NCBI GenBank assembly: GCA_948470475.1
Contig: OX419341.1
Span: 6,566,853-6,630,852 of the forward strand
From: Galaxea fascicularis
Lineage: Eukaryota > Cnidaria > Anthozoa > Scleractinia > Euphylliidae
DNA length: 64,000 nucleotides
Direction: 5' to 3'
Shown: in pieces, positions 12,301-24,174 of the stretch
Position numbering within the stretch: the first letter of the stretch is position 1
Layout of the letters: every line of letters begins with the position of its first letter
The notes under the pieces: model-generated
Databases searched by the model: none
Seen by the model: the letters and a program-made list of their open reading frames with translations, nothing else
What the model was told of the DNA's origin: nothing
Position numbers and translations under genes: made by a program

Positions 12301-15300
12301 GACCTAGCGATATAACTCTCGGAGTTTGGAGACCAGTACAAGAACATTCAACTGTTCTCGATCTCGCGTCCATGAAATCAAGGTTAAGACCTTTTATAGG
12401 CTTCATATTTTTACCCTCAATATGTTATCTTTCATCTCTTTGACACTTCAACTATAACATGAGATAGAGTTCTCCTTGTAAATTGAACATGTTCCTTGAA
12501 TCGATACACTGCGATTTCAGTTCATTCAAGTTAGCCGGTAAACTAAACGGTTTGTCTCTTGAAACACAAAGCTGGAATCTGGCTGAGTCTGCCTTAATCT
12601 TTTTTTTCTGAAGAGTTTAGAGCTTATTTTTCTATCAGGTTTTTGAAAAGACGATTTCAGTAATAATACGGTCCGATGAGACGATTTTTTTTATCAGTGA
12701 GAGATAGAACGCTAATCTAGACTTTCGTATCGTGCAATCCATCATGTCAAAGCAGTTCTTTAGAATTTTGCCGACAGAGCAACTCGTGGTGCAAATTCAA
12801 CTCGGTTATGTCTTCGTCAACTTTGTATGAATTGCCCGGTTTCATCTTCGTGATTTTCAAACAGGTCCCTATCGTGGTCAACAATGTTCAGCAGAGAGAG
12901 ACGAAATGCTTGTTGAATCCTAACAAAGTTGCATGTTCTTGTTCCTGTATTCTGGTGTACTGATGTGTGGCGACGAAATCTGTTCAAATGCTTCTCTTTC
13001 CAAAAAACGCTGCTTTTTGGTCTCAAAGTTTCTTAAAAAAGTAATTGAAACTTAGCCGTTAGCTAGAAAATGTTGATGAAGAAAGTAAGTCTCTTTTCGC
13101 GCACGACAAATTTCGTGAGTAAGTTATGTTCTTTACGTCCGCTTGCCTTCCCAAGAGAGAATTAATAGGACTGCTGATTTCTCTTAAGCTGGTGTCAGAG
13201 TTTCTTGAAGGCGCTGCTATTACAGCGGCTGGTGCGACTGAATCTTTCTGCAAAACTGATGCTCCTCTCTATGATCTGCTCGAAGTGATAATCAAATTAA
13301 AAGCTATCTCACTTGCTCCTTAATCACAGATCACTGGTCCGTTCTACCTTAACTTCACACCTCACTCGAATGAATTCGTGTTGTCTGTGTTAAACCAATG
13401 AACCAGAAAGGTAAAACAAATCGTAGGGCCGTTTCACCACAGCACTGCAAGTGGTACAGCCATCGAATATCAGGAATCGTGATACGGAACGGCGGTTTGG
13501 CCGTCCCGAGCTCAATCGGAACGAAAGCTTGTGCTAAACGTCTTCGAATTCATACTCTTGCTGTAAATATTTGCGCGGTAAACAAGAACTCGTGGCCAGG
13601 CGTCAAGTCGGATTTGTGCGCGGAATTGTTTGTTTGTGAACAATTTAACACTCCTATAGTCAAGCTTGAGAAAGCAGGAGAATATCCCAAGCAAATCATT
13701 ACAAAGCGCACAGCGAAAAGGCAGACGCCGCGTTCTGGCTTGTTAACTTTCGCAAAGTTTCGAAACGTACCAAGCCAATCCAAACAAATTCCTTCACATG
13801 TTTGCAAGAAAATGCGTTTGCTCACAAAAATAGTCGCACTGGGTAATTATTTAAGTAGGTTAAGTGAAAAGAGATACAACAGACTATATTTGAAGAGCAG
13901 GAAAAATAGTCACTTTACCTTCTAAAGCGAGAGTGATCAACTCGCTTGCGTCCGTCGAAGATACTTCACAAAGGTATAAAAAGTTTGTAAAGGGTTTGCC
14001 GATAAATAGGGGTTCCTAGAGTGCTTCCTTTTGTTATGTATATGAGTAGCTTGATTAACTAGCTCGTAATATACTCCATTAATGTTTTTCGCCTGCAGCT
14101 ATTTGTCAAAATGGCCCGCTCAGACCACGATAAGTTTTGCGAGAGGCAAACTCAGACGGAATGCAGAAAATTCCGGCTCGAAATAGTCTGGCGCAGTCTT
14201 TCTTGTTTCTTATTAAGAAAATGCCGATCTACAACTGCTAGGGCCTTTCAACTTTCCTCTGGTTTCGTGCAGGCCGGATGTTCAATTTTATAGGCTATTT
14301 TTGTGGAAGTTGAATAATGCTTTCAACGTCAATTGACGTAGTTGCGACCGCTGTTGTTTTACGGAACAAAAGGAGAAACATCGCGTCGATTGCGCGAATT
14401 CCTTGCGTATGGCCTTCTCTCTGAATCTTTCCTTTTACCGCACTGACACAATAAAACGCAAGGTGGTTCGAACCTACCAGAACGCCTAGAAATTGACCTT
14501 GCTAAGCTCGTACTGAAAAAGCAAATATGGTACATTGTTTATTTCTTTAAAGGGTCTTTACGCCTCATCTGGGACGCTGAATCAACGTGAATATTACGGC
14601 CAAGTTGAGACCTCAATTTAATTTTGCTATCAGGGATTTGATTGGCTGGGAGGTAGTCACGAATTAACAACAAGATCAACACTACAGCTCAGTTGTAGAA
14701 AATTTAACTTGTTTTCATCTTGTTATATTTGCTTCTGAACCCCTTCCGCAAAGTCACTACACGGCAGAGGTTTGTTTAAAAGACGTTAATTTTCTGTTCA
14801 TTTACGTTAATATGACCTTTTTATTGTCCTTAGAAGTTAGGTTAGGTCAGATAGAGCCAATGATATCCCGATTACCAACTGTGATAGAATAATTATTATA
14901 AACAATACGAGAAACTGGGTGTGAGCAGTTTTCCTAAGTCAATTTACGACGAATAGTTACTAAACTTTTTTACACCTCTTAACTCCTTCAAATAATCTGC
15001 ACCACTGAAGAAATTCGTGAAGTTGCACGTTGCCTTAACTGAAGTAAACATGGGTGAAGTGTTAAGACTTAAGCTAGTTACCGCATTAAAATAGTTACTA
15101 ACCGGCGTGTGTTGGCTCACTACAGCGAAATCAGTGGCTTACGTTACAGTATCACGTTATAAAACGACTACAGTATAGTACTAAAATGGAATTACCTGTA
15201 AAGATGCCATGAAATAGAAATACCTTTTCTGAACTGAAGCGACCTGACTTTGTTGTGTCTAATTCAACGGTATAACAATGGCAAAAAGATACGAAACCAT

Positions 15301-18300
15301 TGCTATTTCAGATACTTCTGAGATTAGGTCGAAAGTGTTTTACGATGATTTTTTCGTAAATAGATGCAATTGGAAATCTGTTCACTATTATTGTTTCAAT
15401 TGTTCTGTGAGGTTCCTTGTCTGAAGCTAAACACCAGTGAAGCTTTACTTGAGGAACGATGCTCCAGAGTATCAAAATTGTTAAGTCAAGCAAGCAACGC
15501 AGTTCTAAGACGCACGACGAGGTCGATGCGGTAATTGTGCAAGGAGACAAGGAGATTTTTCAAACGATTGGTGCCTCTTACGGCTTTGTTAAACACAAGA
15601 GATATGGAACTGGTAAAGGGTATATTCGCCTTAAATCTTCTGATCCATCGCCTCAAAAGTCTTTCTGTGTGAAAACTCTGACAATATGATATAAATATAT
15701 AAATCCTTCATATAAACAAACACAGTCTGATTTAAACGCGCTGAGGGATCTATTTGTACGGATTTACGCTTAGCTAGTGAAGCTTGCACCCGATTTTATA
15801 CGCCATTAAGTACGCAAGAACTTCGAATCCAGTTTAGCACCACTCGGCCGTTTTTTTTATTCAACGACTGAAGAAATACAACTTCCAATAATAGTGAAGT
15901 GGCTTACAGAGCTGGCCAAAGGTTACGTTCAGTATTCTACGAAAACTGTTGCAACTTCTTCGTTAGTACCATATGATAAACTTTCTTCATGACGAAGCAG
16001 TTAGCCAAGACAAACACTCAATTGCTCAAGAGCCCTAACCGTCAGGCTTCATTGCGCGTGCCACAATACTGTCTCGCTTGCATGAATTTGATCGTGTGAA
16101 GCTTGGAAGCGTTAAAGAATAGACGACGCGATAACATAGATTAAAATAGAAAAGAACAGGATGGGTGCGAATAACGGAAAATTGTATAAAGCCAACCTTT
16201 AGTTATTCATCGCGTAATCGATGCAACGTAAGTAGTTCTAATCACGGAAACGGTAAAGCGCTTTAACGAAACTTCCCGAAGTGGCTTGTTTCTTGTACGG
16301 CGTTCATAACTCAATAACATATGACCAAGTTTCCATTTTGAGAACTCGGCGCGCGTCAAACGAACATCGTAATTAAGGCCGTTGCGATGGCGACAATTCT
16401 AAGGCGGAGAAGACGTCACCCGTTTAGAACAACTTGACAGTATCTTAATTAAATGAAACAAACGTAAGTTCACCAAGTCAACCACATCAAGCACGTAATT
16501 GGCGATGAAATTGCGTGGTTGCTTAATGAAGAGGCTTTTCGAATACCGTCGTCTGTCTATCATTCCTGTTTACAAACACATCAGGATATTAGCGGTATAT
16601 GGCAGAACAACTCATCATAAGTGACTTCACGCACTATCTTGAGTCTGAACTTGAACTTCGCTGGACAAATGCAAATCTCAACAATACAGTCATAGGTTCC
16701 TGTTTGTAATCGTGGGTACCAGTGTACCAACTCTCTGTCTGCTGATCATGGCCTGGCCTCCCCATTGTGCGTAGGCTGACTCACTTTTGGAACATAATGT
16801 GTGTATCAAGCTTGTCAAGTGGAAATAATAAATTACCTTCTCAGTAACTTTCCCGTTGGTTTTCTCTTGCGTCATGCGATGCTAACATCCTTTGCGCGCG
16901 CTGCATGAACACTGCTTCTGTTTAATTTTGTTTCTGAAAATAGCGTTCTGTTTCTCCATATGATGGCCTCTGTCAGTTCTTATTTCCGACATATGGTTCT
17001 CCTCTGGACTTGGATTGTGCGCTGAACCCACGCAAAGAAAAAAAAAGCTATAAATTACATTGTTGATATTCACTACCAATGAACCGAATAAGCCCTGGCA
17101 GATTCCCCTAGGTTTAAGTCGACCATTATTTGGAACAAACGGTCCCATCAAACACGAGTTACTTTCGCCCGGACGGAAATTAATTTGTATTCTCTGGCAC
17201 ATTTTATTGCGAAGTAGTTCATTTACGAAGTAAGTTGGCCCAATAAATAGCCAGTTACCTCTTTCCAGCTGTAGAGAAAATAAGAAATATTCACGCACGT
17301 CTGTAAATGGGGCCGAACTAACTCGATTCTGAAAGAACTCTTTGAATTAGCTCCTAAGGACTCCTAATTTTTAGTTACCGGCGTTGTGATGTCAAAACGA
17401 CATCGAACGCAAAAAAAAAAACAACAACAACAACAAACAAAACAGAAAAACAAACAATGCTTACATTGGGGAAGAGAGATGAATTCGAGAAATTAACTTG
17501 AGGCAATGGAAAAAGTAGAGTAATAGGTACTCTTATAAGGCTAAACCTATCAAATGATCAGTTTGGTAGTTTTCACAGAAGTCTAACAAGTTAGCTTTTC
17601 AGCTACATTCTGCGTTCTCGTGCATTCAACTAGCTGGGAAAACTTTACAAACCTATTTTTCACTTACATGGCGCTTCATGGAAGCCGAACAAATTATGTC
17701 CTTACCCCAAAGTCATTTCAGCCTGGTGACAAAATTTCTGTCTTTTCTTCAGACATCCCAGCTCCTTAACAAATCCTTAAATCTTGGTAACTCCTTAATA
17801 AACGAGGATTATTGGTAATGCCGTTGACATTACTAAACACATCTTGCACTTGCATAAAGTTGTGTTCATGTCCCCACAAAAAAAAAAGAATAAATACTGT
17901 TACGTGAAAACATTGTTGGCCACCAAGAGTTTCTAAAGAGCGCCTATCGCAAGAACTGCCGGTTACTATTTCTGGGAGAAATTTAATATCATTTAAACTT
18001 ATACTACCAGCATATATAGCGAAACTAGGAGTTTCAATGTGAAAGTGAGTGCTGGTGAGGGGAAGCGGTGATTTGGAAAGAGGAGAGATTAGGTTAGTTC
18101 AAGAGCGCCGAGGGCACTCCCTTAATTTAAAACAAGAGAGGGTGGTTGGAGGGGGAAATTATGGGAACTGTTTGTTTTCGCGCTAGCTTTAGTTTTCTTT
18201 TCGTTGCGAGTAACACCGAGTTTAAGGTTGTGCTACCATTAGCCAGGAGTGTCTTTTGGAATGTTTCTACAAGAATCGTGGCATCAGTCCAAAGAAGACT

Positions 18301-18595
18301 GAGCGCAAAGAACAGTTCGGATTTCGCGCCGTTATCATAATAATTTACTAACATTTATCTATCCCTGGTGGCGTTTTCCAAAATAAACGCTGTACGTCAC
18401 GAAAATCGTCGACGAACATTTTGATTCACATATCGAATATTTTGTCAGAATAGGTGAACCATATTTCGAGTCCAGGGTCGAATGTTAACGTTGTGCCTCA
18501 CCCGGGAAACAGACTTTAAGATTCAACGGTCGAGTATTTTGACTCAAGTTTTCAGAACCGCCAACAAGGCTTCCCCAGGAACACGTGCAGTGCAG
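9374..18595. other. 9.2-kb gene-free, CpG-rich interval upstream of PaxB
   Basis: No exon with recognisable homology was found on either strand. The longest open frame is 13398-13925 (plus, 175 codons); it has no known motif, no clear splice context, and is about what chance gives over this length. CpG dinucleotides are frequent: I counted about 34 in 13441-14040. The interval borders the PaxB start codon, so upstream promoter and enhancer sequence is likely here, but I can name no specific site. Confidence 0.4.
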
Positions 18596-18624
18596 AACGC
18601 GTGGGGGTTCAGTAAAACGCCGAC

Positions 18625-18696
<72 letters not shown>

Positions 18697-18784
18697 ACGG
18701 GGGTCAGGGTCATGGTCGGGGTCGGTGCCGGCCCCGACCCAAACTCCGGTCCCGAGTCGGCGTTTTACCGACACCCGAACGCGT
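18596..18784. mobile_element. TIR element carrying a (TCGGGG)n array, 7-bp TSD
   Basis: The element occupies 18603-18777 and is flanked on both sides by AACGCGT (18596-18602 and 18778-18784). The ends are inverted repeats: GTAAAACGCCGACTC on the left, and its exact complement GAGTCGGCGTTTTAC on the right followed by CGACACCCG. Just inside the left end is an almost perfect tandem array of the hexamer TCGGGG, from about 18625 to 18700. The right side holds a short complementary stretch (CCCCGACCC). The open frames in the array (Val-Gly or Arg-Gly repeats) are artefacts of the hexamer. Confidence 0.75.
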
Positions 18785-19300
18785 GTGGTGTGGAATGCGA
18801 AGAACAAATCGTTGATTCTGACGTCACATAATGTAAAAGCCAAATTGCGCATGCCCTGAATCTGGCATCCAAACAAATCTCGAATTTTATTCGCTTACAT
18901 GCTATGAAACACCACTCACCCTCTCAAATAGTGTGCTGACTCACTAGGGCTCGCCAGCAATTAAAACTAATCGAGTTGCTATTCGGGAGACTAGTTTTGA
19001 CTGGAAACAATGTTTGTTTTTCTTTTGTGTCTTTGCACTCGCAAAAGCATTTAAAGCTTAAAAAAACAATGGAACAAAAGTATCGTTCTCTTGTCATGCA
19101 TATGTGTCAGTGTCCTGCACGCCACCAATAATCACAGGCAACTTCCAGAAAATTACCTTAAAACGTATTAAGTGTACAGCCTGGGGCCACAAATCTTTAT
19201 TAAGCTGTGGCAAACAAGGCAAACGTGTCTTGCGCGCGTACATGAGTGTCACGCTATCTCATTCGCTTGTATCCATGGACACCACACTTTGTGGCCCAGA

Positions 19301-19534
19301 GCCCGGTTGTTCGAAAGCCGATTAACCTAATCCAGGATTAGCGTAAAGTTTGGTTACAGTTTTTAACTTTTGGATAAAAGTTGTTTCGGCTGCTTTTTTT
19401 TTTTCAGGATTGACTTCCCCTAATCTAAAATTTTGCATAATATCAGCAATGAACAACGTTTGGGGAAAGAGAATTAAGTTCCTTGACTAATTTTAATCTT
19501 GGATTAGCGTTTATCGGCTTTCGAACAACCGGGC
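19301..19534. mobile_element. MITE with GCCCGGTTGTTCGAAAGCCG ends
   Basis: The two ends are inverted copies: GCCCGGTTGTTCGAAAGCC at the left, and GGCTTTCGAACAACCGGGC at the right. Internal inverted matches around AATCCAGGATTAGCG extend the stem. The element is flanked by a 5-bp direct repeat, CCAGA, at 19296-19300 and 19535-19539. It has no coding sequence. A related terminus (CCCGGTTGTTCAAA) bounds the element at 61264-61407. Confidence 0.8.
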
Positions 19535-20045
19535 CCAGAACTCCATGCGTCTGGGTGTCTGATCTTTGTGTGATCAAATATGTTCTAACCGTTTTTCCAG
19601 GGCTTCAAATATGATGTTTGGTCACCAAGCATATCCCTTTTGGCCGGGTCCCAATATTGCATAGGTTGATAGCGATACCAACATAATTCTAATTGGTGAG
19701 TACAGAAGAGGCAAAGTGAGCATTTTCGCAACGTGTCTTGATTTTTGTTATGTTCAATGGCAGTGTCATTTTGAGATGTCAGGTGGCCCTGGTTGTACTG
19801 CGCTTTAAAGTAACTTCACTCGATGTTAAAATGGTTTGATTAAGACTCACAAGTCTGAATATAAAAGAATCATTGCGCACGGCTTGCGTCACATTAATTC
19901 GCACGTCATAATGTGAATTACAGAAATCATTTTATAAGAGAAACAATTGATTTGGAGTTTTCTGAGACGTTTATAATCTTAGTAAAACTTGTCTATCCAA
20001 ACATCAAACGCGCAAACTTTTAACTCGATATTTTAAAGTCCAAAC

Positions 20046-20636
20046 ATGAAATTGTTGAAGTACGTTCTTGGCGGTTTAGCTGTTGCCGCGGCAGTGGGCA
20101 CCTCTGTTGCTGTTTACAAGTGGTGCAATGGCCATTGGCGGGTAAGTCACTGATAATGTGGCCTATGAGTTATATAGCTGCTATCCCTAGATTTTCGCCG
20201 AGTGTGGAAATCAATAACTCGTCTACTTTGATTTCGTGCCCATGACTTCCTCGACCAATGAAAAGCGAACACTACTGAGCCCGCTTGTGCACATTTTCCC
20301 CGCGGCTGGAAACATAGTGGAGACATCATGTATGCATACCATTCCCTCAGATTTGGTAGCTAGAAAAAACTCGCTAAATAGGAATAAAAATACCAGTTTT
20401 CAATAATTTGGTTGATTTATAAAAATACGAAATGCAGTTTAGTTTTTCCCACTTCGTTTGATTTAATGGTGTACAATCAAGATGTCCTTTCTTTGTTTAA
20501 TGGTACTCAGGAAAATAGTGACGACAAAAGCGAAGATGAAAAGAATCACCCTGAGCTGAGATATGGGGTTTACAAGAACCCAATTGACGGTCCCTCCTGG
20601 AGACTAGAGCCTGGGGAGTACTACAACCCGGCCTGA
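20046..20636 (+). CDS. uncharacterised 73-residue protein with one hydrophobic segment (2 exons)
   Basis: I do not recognise this gene. Exon 1 is 20046-20141 (ATG to CGG, followed by GTAAGT) and exon 2 is 20511-20636 (after a TACTCAG acceptor, ending in TGA). Both junctions are phase 0. The product begins MKLLKYVLGGLAVAAAVG, so it has either a signal peptide or a signal anchor over about residues 4-24. A short KWCNGHWR stretch follows, with the only cysteine of the protein. Residues 33-46 are an acidic, charged linker (SDDKSEDEK). The C-terminus is aromatic and Pro/Gly-rich (RYGVYKNP ... GEYYNPA). A start at 20046 is preferred because the hydrophobic leader and splice donor follow at once. 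The alternative is two unrelated open stretches, but the phase match and consensus sites argue against that. No function is proposed. A minisatellite begins 10 bases after the stop. Confidence 0.6.
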
Positions 20637-20645
20637 GCTAAGGCC

Positions 20646-20935
20646 GCAGCCAAACAACTGTCAGGTGATTTTCAACGACGATCAACGAGTGTCAGCCGAC
20701 AGGCAAACGACTGTCAGATGATTTTCAACAACGGTCAACGAGTGTCAGCAGACAGCCAAACGACGGTCCATCGATTTTCAACGATGCTCAACGAGTGGCA
20801 GCTGACGGCCAACTGTTATGTTATTTTCAACGACGGTCGACGAGTGTCACCCGACAGCCAAACGACGGTCCGTCGATTTTCAACGATGCTCAACGAGTGG
20901 CGGCTGACGGCCAACTGTTATGTTATTGTGAAATG
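20646..20935. repeat. 53-bp minisatellite, about 5.5 copies
   Basis: The unit reads roughly AGCCAAACGACTGTCAG, then GATTTTCAACGACG, then TCAACGAGTGTCAGCCGAC. There are six adjacent blocks. Blocks 3 and 4 are repeated almost exactly as blocks 5 and 6, so a two-unit segment was duplicated recently. The array begins just after the stop of the 73-residue protein gene and is probably in its 3' UTR. Confidence 0.85.
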
Positions 20936-20936
20936 A

Positions 20937-22194
20937 CTGTCAACTTTCCTCCAGGCAAGAGTTAAACACCTTTTCGTGGAAATTGAGCGTGTGTGGTACT
21001 TTCGTTGTCTGGCTGCCATACAATTTTCCTGTAATTGGTCAAAAGTTTGGGGAGAAACTCAGTTTACTAATTTCCAAGAGATGCAGACGTTTTTTTAGTT
21101 TTGGTGTCGTGAAAACAAAATTGGTAAGTTGATAATAAACAGAAAGATTAACAAACAGTTACACTTCCCTTTCGGAAAAGTATCAGCTTTTAGCTATCAG
21201 CTTACAACGAACCTAATTTTGAAGGCCCTTACGGACAGAATCATCCCTGTCAAAAATAAACAGGAGACAGGTCTGGTGATTAAGGACAGAATTAGTCGTA
21301 AATTACGTCCCATCATCATTTAAACGAATCTCATTGAACAGATTGAATTAGTTATAAAAAGCTCCGAACTCACTTAAAGTCGTTTTATTTAATATAAGAA
21401 AGCGTTAAAGTAAAGTGTAAAAAAGCGAAAAGATAGACGTTGTTCGTAAAAGTGTCTGTCATAAGGAGCTGAGCACCTTTTGTTCGAAATAAACGAGTTT
21501 GATTTTCTTTTGAGTAGGACACTTTCTTGACACATGAATGTCCGAATATGAGGTGCGTTAAATGTGTTCAACATTCCCTATCCAGATAAATACGTATGGT
21601 CAAAGTTGAGAAACAATTGAAGTATTTTAAAACGCCTTTAAAAGCCCTTTCCTATCCAAAGAGAATTGGATTTAAAAGACTTATAATCACAATGCTCAGA
21701 TTAGTGGATTGGGTTGTCATGGCAATTAACGGATGTATAGTATAAAAACCTCCCACATTCATTCCTTGCATCTCCGCGCGTTACAAGTAAACCCTAGAAT
21801 AATCATGACATTATTATCTTTTCATTTATATTTCAGTTCTTTTTGTTAACATTTCTTCTCACTGACACTTTTGTTTTTCGGTTTCTTCACACGTTTTATT
21901 GCTTACTCGCGGACTATGCAGATTTCTTTGACCCCATTCTCAGGTTTGATACCTTCAAAAGCTGACCAAACTGAGGTCTGGCATATTTACAATCTGACCT
22001 AGGGACAAAGCGAAGTTTGCATTTAACCAGCTGCAGCGAAACGTTAACATGGTTTTTATTTAAAACTCTAGTAACAAACAATTCAGGCATAAATTTGTTT
22101 TTACCCTGAAAGAGTCTTTCGTTACTACTTCTTAAAAGTGCTAGGGAGGGGTGAAATTTCTGTAGCCTCAAAGAGAGCGCGGTCTCCATTGAAT
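20937..22194. other. intergenic spacer before the astacin gene
   Basis: No supported gene or repeat was seen. Short open frames on both strands lack start context, splice sites or motifs. The last part should contain the promoter of the astacin-discoidin gene, but I see no clear core element. Confidence 0.4.
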
Positions 22195-24143
22195 ATGGTT
22201 TTCAAACGTTTGTTAGCTAAAATTATCATCTGTTTTCTAGTATTTGTGACCCTTTTTGCGCCCTGTTCAACAAAAGCCGTGTCGCCCCAGGCGAAGGAAT
22301 TCAAAACAACGATTTCTGAAGATGAAAGCACGTCGTTAGATCCTCCATGGATGTCTCGATCAGGTGAGTTGGTATTTTCACGTACTGGAAATCAGTTTCA
22401 AAGCTAGGTAAAATAAACCTGATATATCGAATTTTTTGTCAGACAACGCAGGGACCAAAAGTGCGCAAGATTTTTTGTGTTTGACTGTACATGTTCCTAA
22501 GGCTTGCTTTGATGTATTTGCTTTAATTACAAGTGCTCGAGATTCGTGGGTTCCAAGCAAAAAACATGGTATAAACTATTCTCTCACACGAATTAAGCTG
22601 ACTATTCTCAATGACTGGAAATAATTTTTCTGAGAATGTTGTGGAAACTGATACGGCGGTATCTTGATAGAAACTTTTAAAATTCTGGCCACACGGAATA
22701 AAAGATCCCCCATGCATTTTGTCCCTTATTTTCATTTAATTCAAGGAGCATGTTGCTTGTTGCTGTTCACACACAGACATCGCTTTTTCAAGGACTCTTC
22801 ATTGTCCCGCAACAGATGAAGTAAGCGAAAAACATAAGCACGATTTGCCATGAGGTGCCGTGAAACAAGTGTCTCATGCAATATTTCCACAAGAATATCG
22901 ACCATTTCTAGCTTTCTGAGTGTAAGGACGCCTACGTGTATGTAATGACTAACACCATTGACCCTACTCGAGAATATATAGATTTCAGTCATTTCACAGA
23001 CTACGTCGTTCCTACATCGTTTCCGGCATTTATAAGCGAACAAAAATTGAAACAATCACGCTTCCAAATAAACGTAGAAGGGGTGATAAATTTTTTGAGC
23101 GTTTAACTTTCTTCCCTCCTGATTAACAAATCAAGCAATCTGGGTACGGTTGTTGGAAGCATGATTAAGATAACCCGGTGTTAATATAAATAGTTTCATT
23201 ACGAATTAAATAAAATTCATGCGACAGATTTCACTTACCAGTTTCGACCTAGAGTTTTCTTAAACCCTTACTTGCAGACTAGCTTATTTAAAACCATGAG
23301 CGCGGTTAACTGTTAATCCGACCTGATCCACTTAGCCCTATTAAGCACATCGTTAATTTTAAAGTTATTTCATTAAATGCATTAAATATTAAATTAACTT
23401 ACCTTTTTTTAAACCTTTCGTTTCAGACCTTTTAGAAGGAGATATCATGTTGGAGCAACTGGCCAGTTCTCGTGTTGCGGTTAACAAGCAGATTTACCTG
23501 TGGCCCGGAGGAACTGTTCCTTATGTATTAGAATCAAGCCTTAGTATGTACATTTTTTGGTAGTTTCCTCTTCTAAAGCCTTTCACCTCCCTCCCCTCCC
23601 CCTCTCCATTCCAAATTCTTGTCACTAACAGTGGCCGAGCTATGAGGTTTCTTGTTTACACTGATATATTGATGAAAAGACCGTAGTGTAAGCGCGAAAC
23701 CGCCCTTTAGTTGAGCACATTAGCGGCGCCACTGAAAAAGAAACGGAAAGAACGAACGAACGAAAGAACGAACGAACAGACAAACATCGTGAACGAACGA
23801 GCGAAAGAACGAAAGAACGAACGAATGAATGACGAGAATGAAATTAGACACGGTTGATTGCGTACAGGGCTGATCACACATAAAATAATGTAAATTTACA
23901 ACCTGACTAATCGTTCAGGAGTAACAAAAAACAGCTGTTGATTAGCTCTATCACAGTGAATAACAAGTAATATTTTATTTAATGGCAGCTTTTTACGCAA
24001 GACCGGTAATAATCAAAGCAATGAAAACTTTGGAGGGATCTTCTTGCGTGCGGTTTAAGCCTAGGACAAATGAACAGTACTTTGTCAAGTTTATACACGG
24101 GCACGGGTGAGTAATTGACAGAACATATTTTTATTTAAGCTTG

Positions 24144-24174
<31 letters not shown>

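Noticed and set aside
13398..13925. 175-codon open frame on the plus strand
   Set aside because: No recognisable domain, biased low-information composition, and no splice partners. About one frame of this length is expected by chance in 64 kb.
15308..15689. Overlapping open frames on both strands near 15.5 kb
   Set aside because: Neither has motifs, codon signal or splice context. They are probably random.
18482..18876. Arg-Gly, Val-Gly and Arg-Pro repeat proteins on both strands
   Set aside because: They are translations of the TCGGGG array inside a transposon, open in several frames because of the hexamer.
20646..20935. Possible CRISPR-like array
   Set aside because: The units are contiguous and diverged with no unique spacers, and the surroundings are eukaryotic. 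It is a minisatellite.
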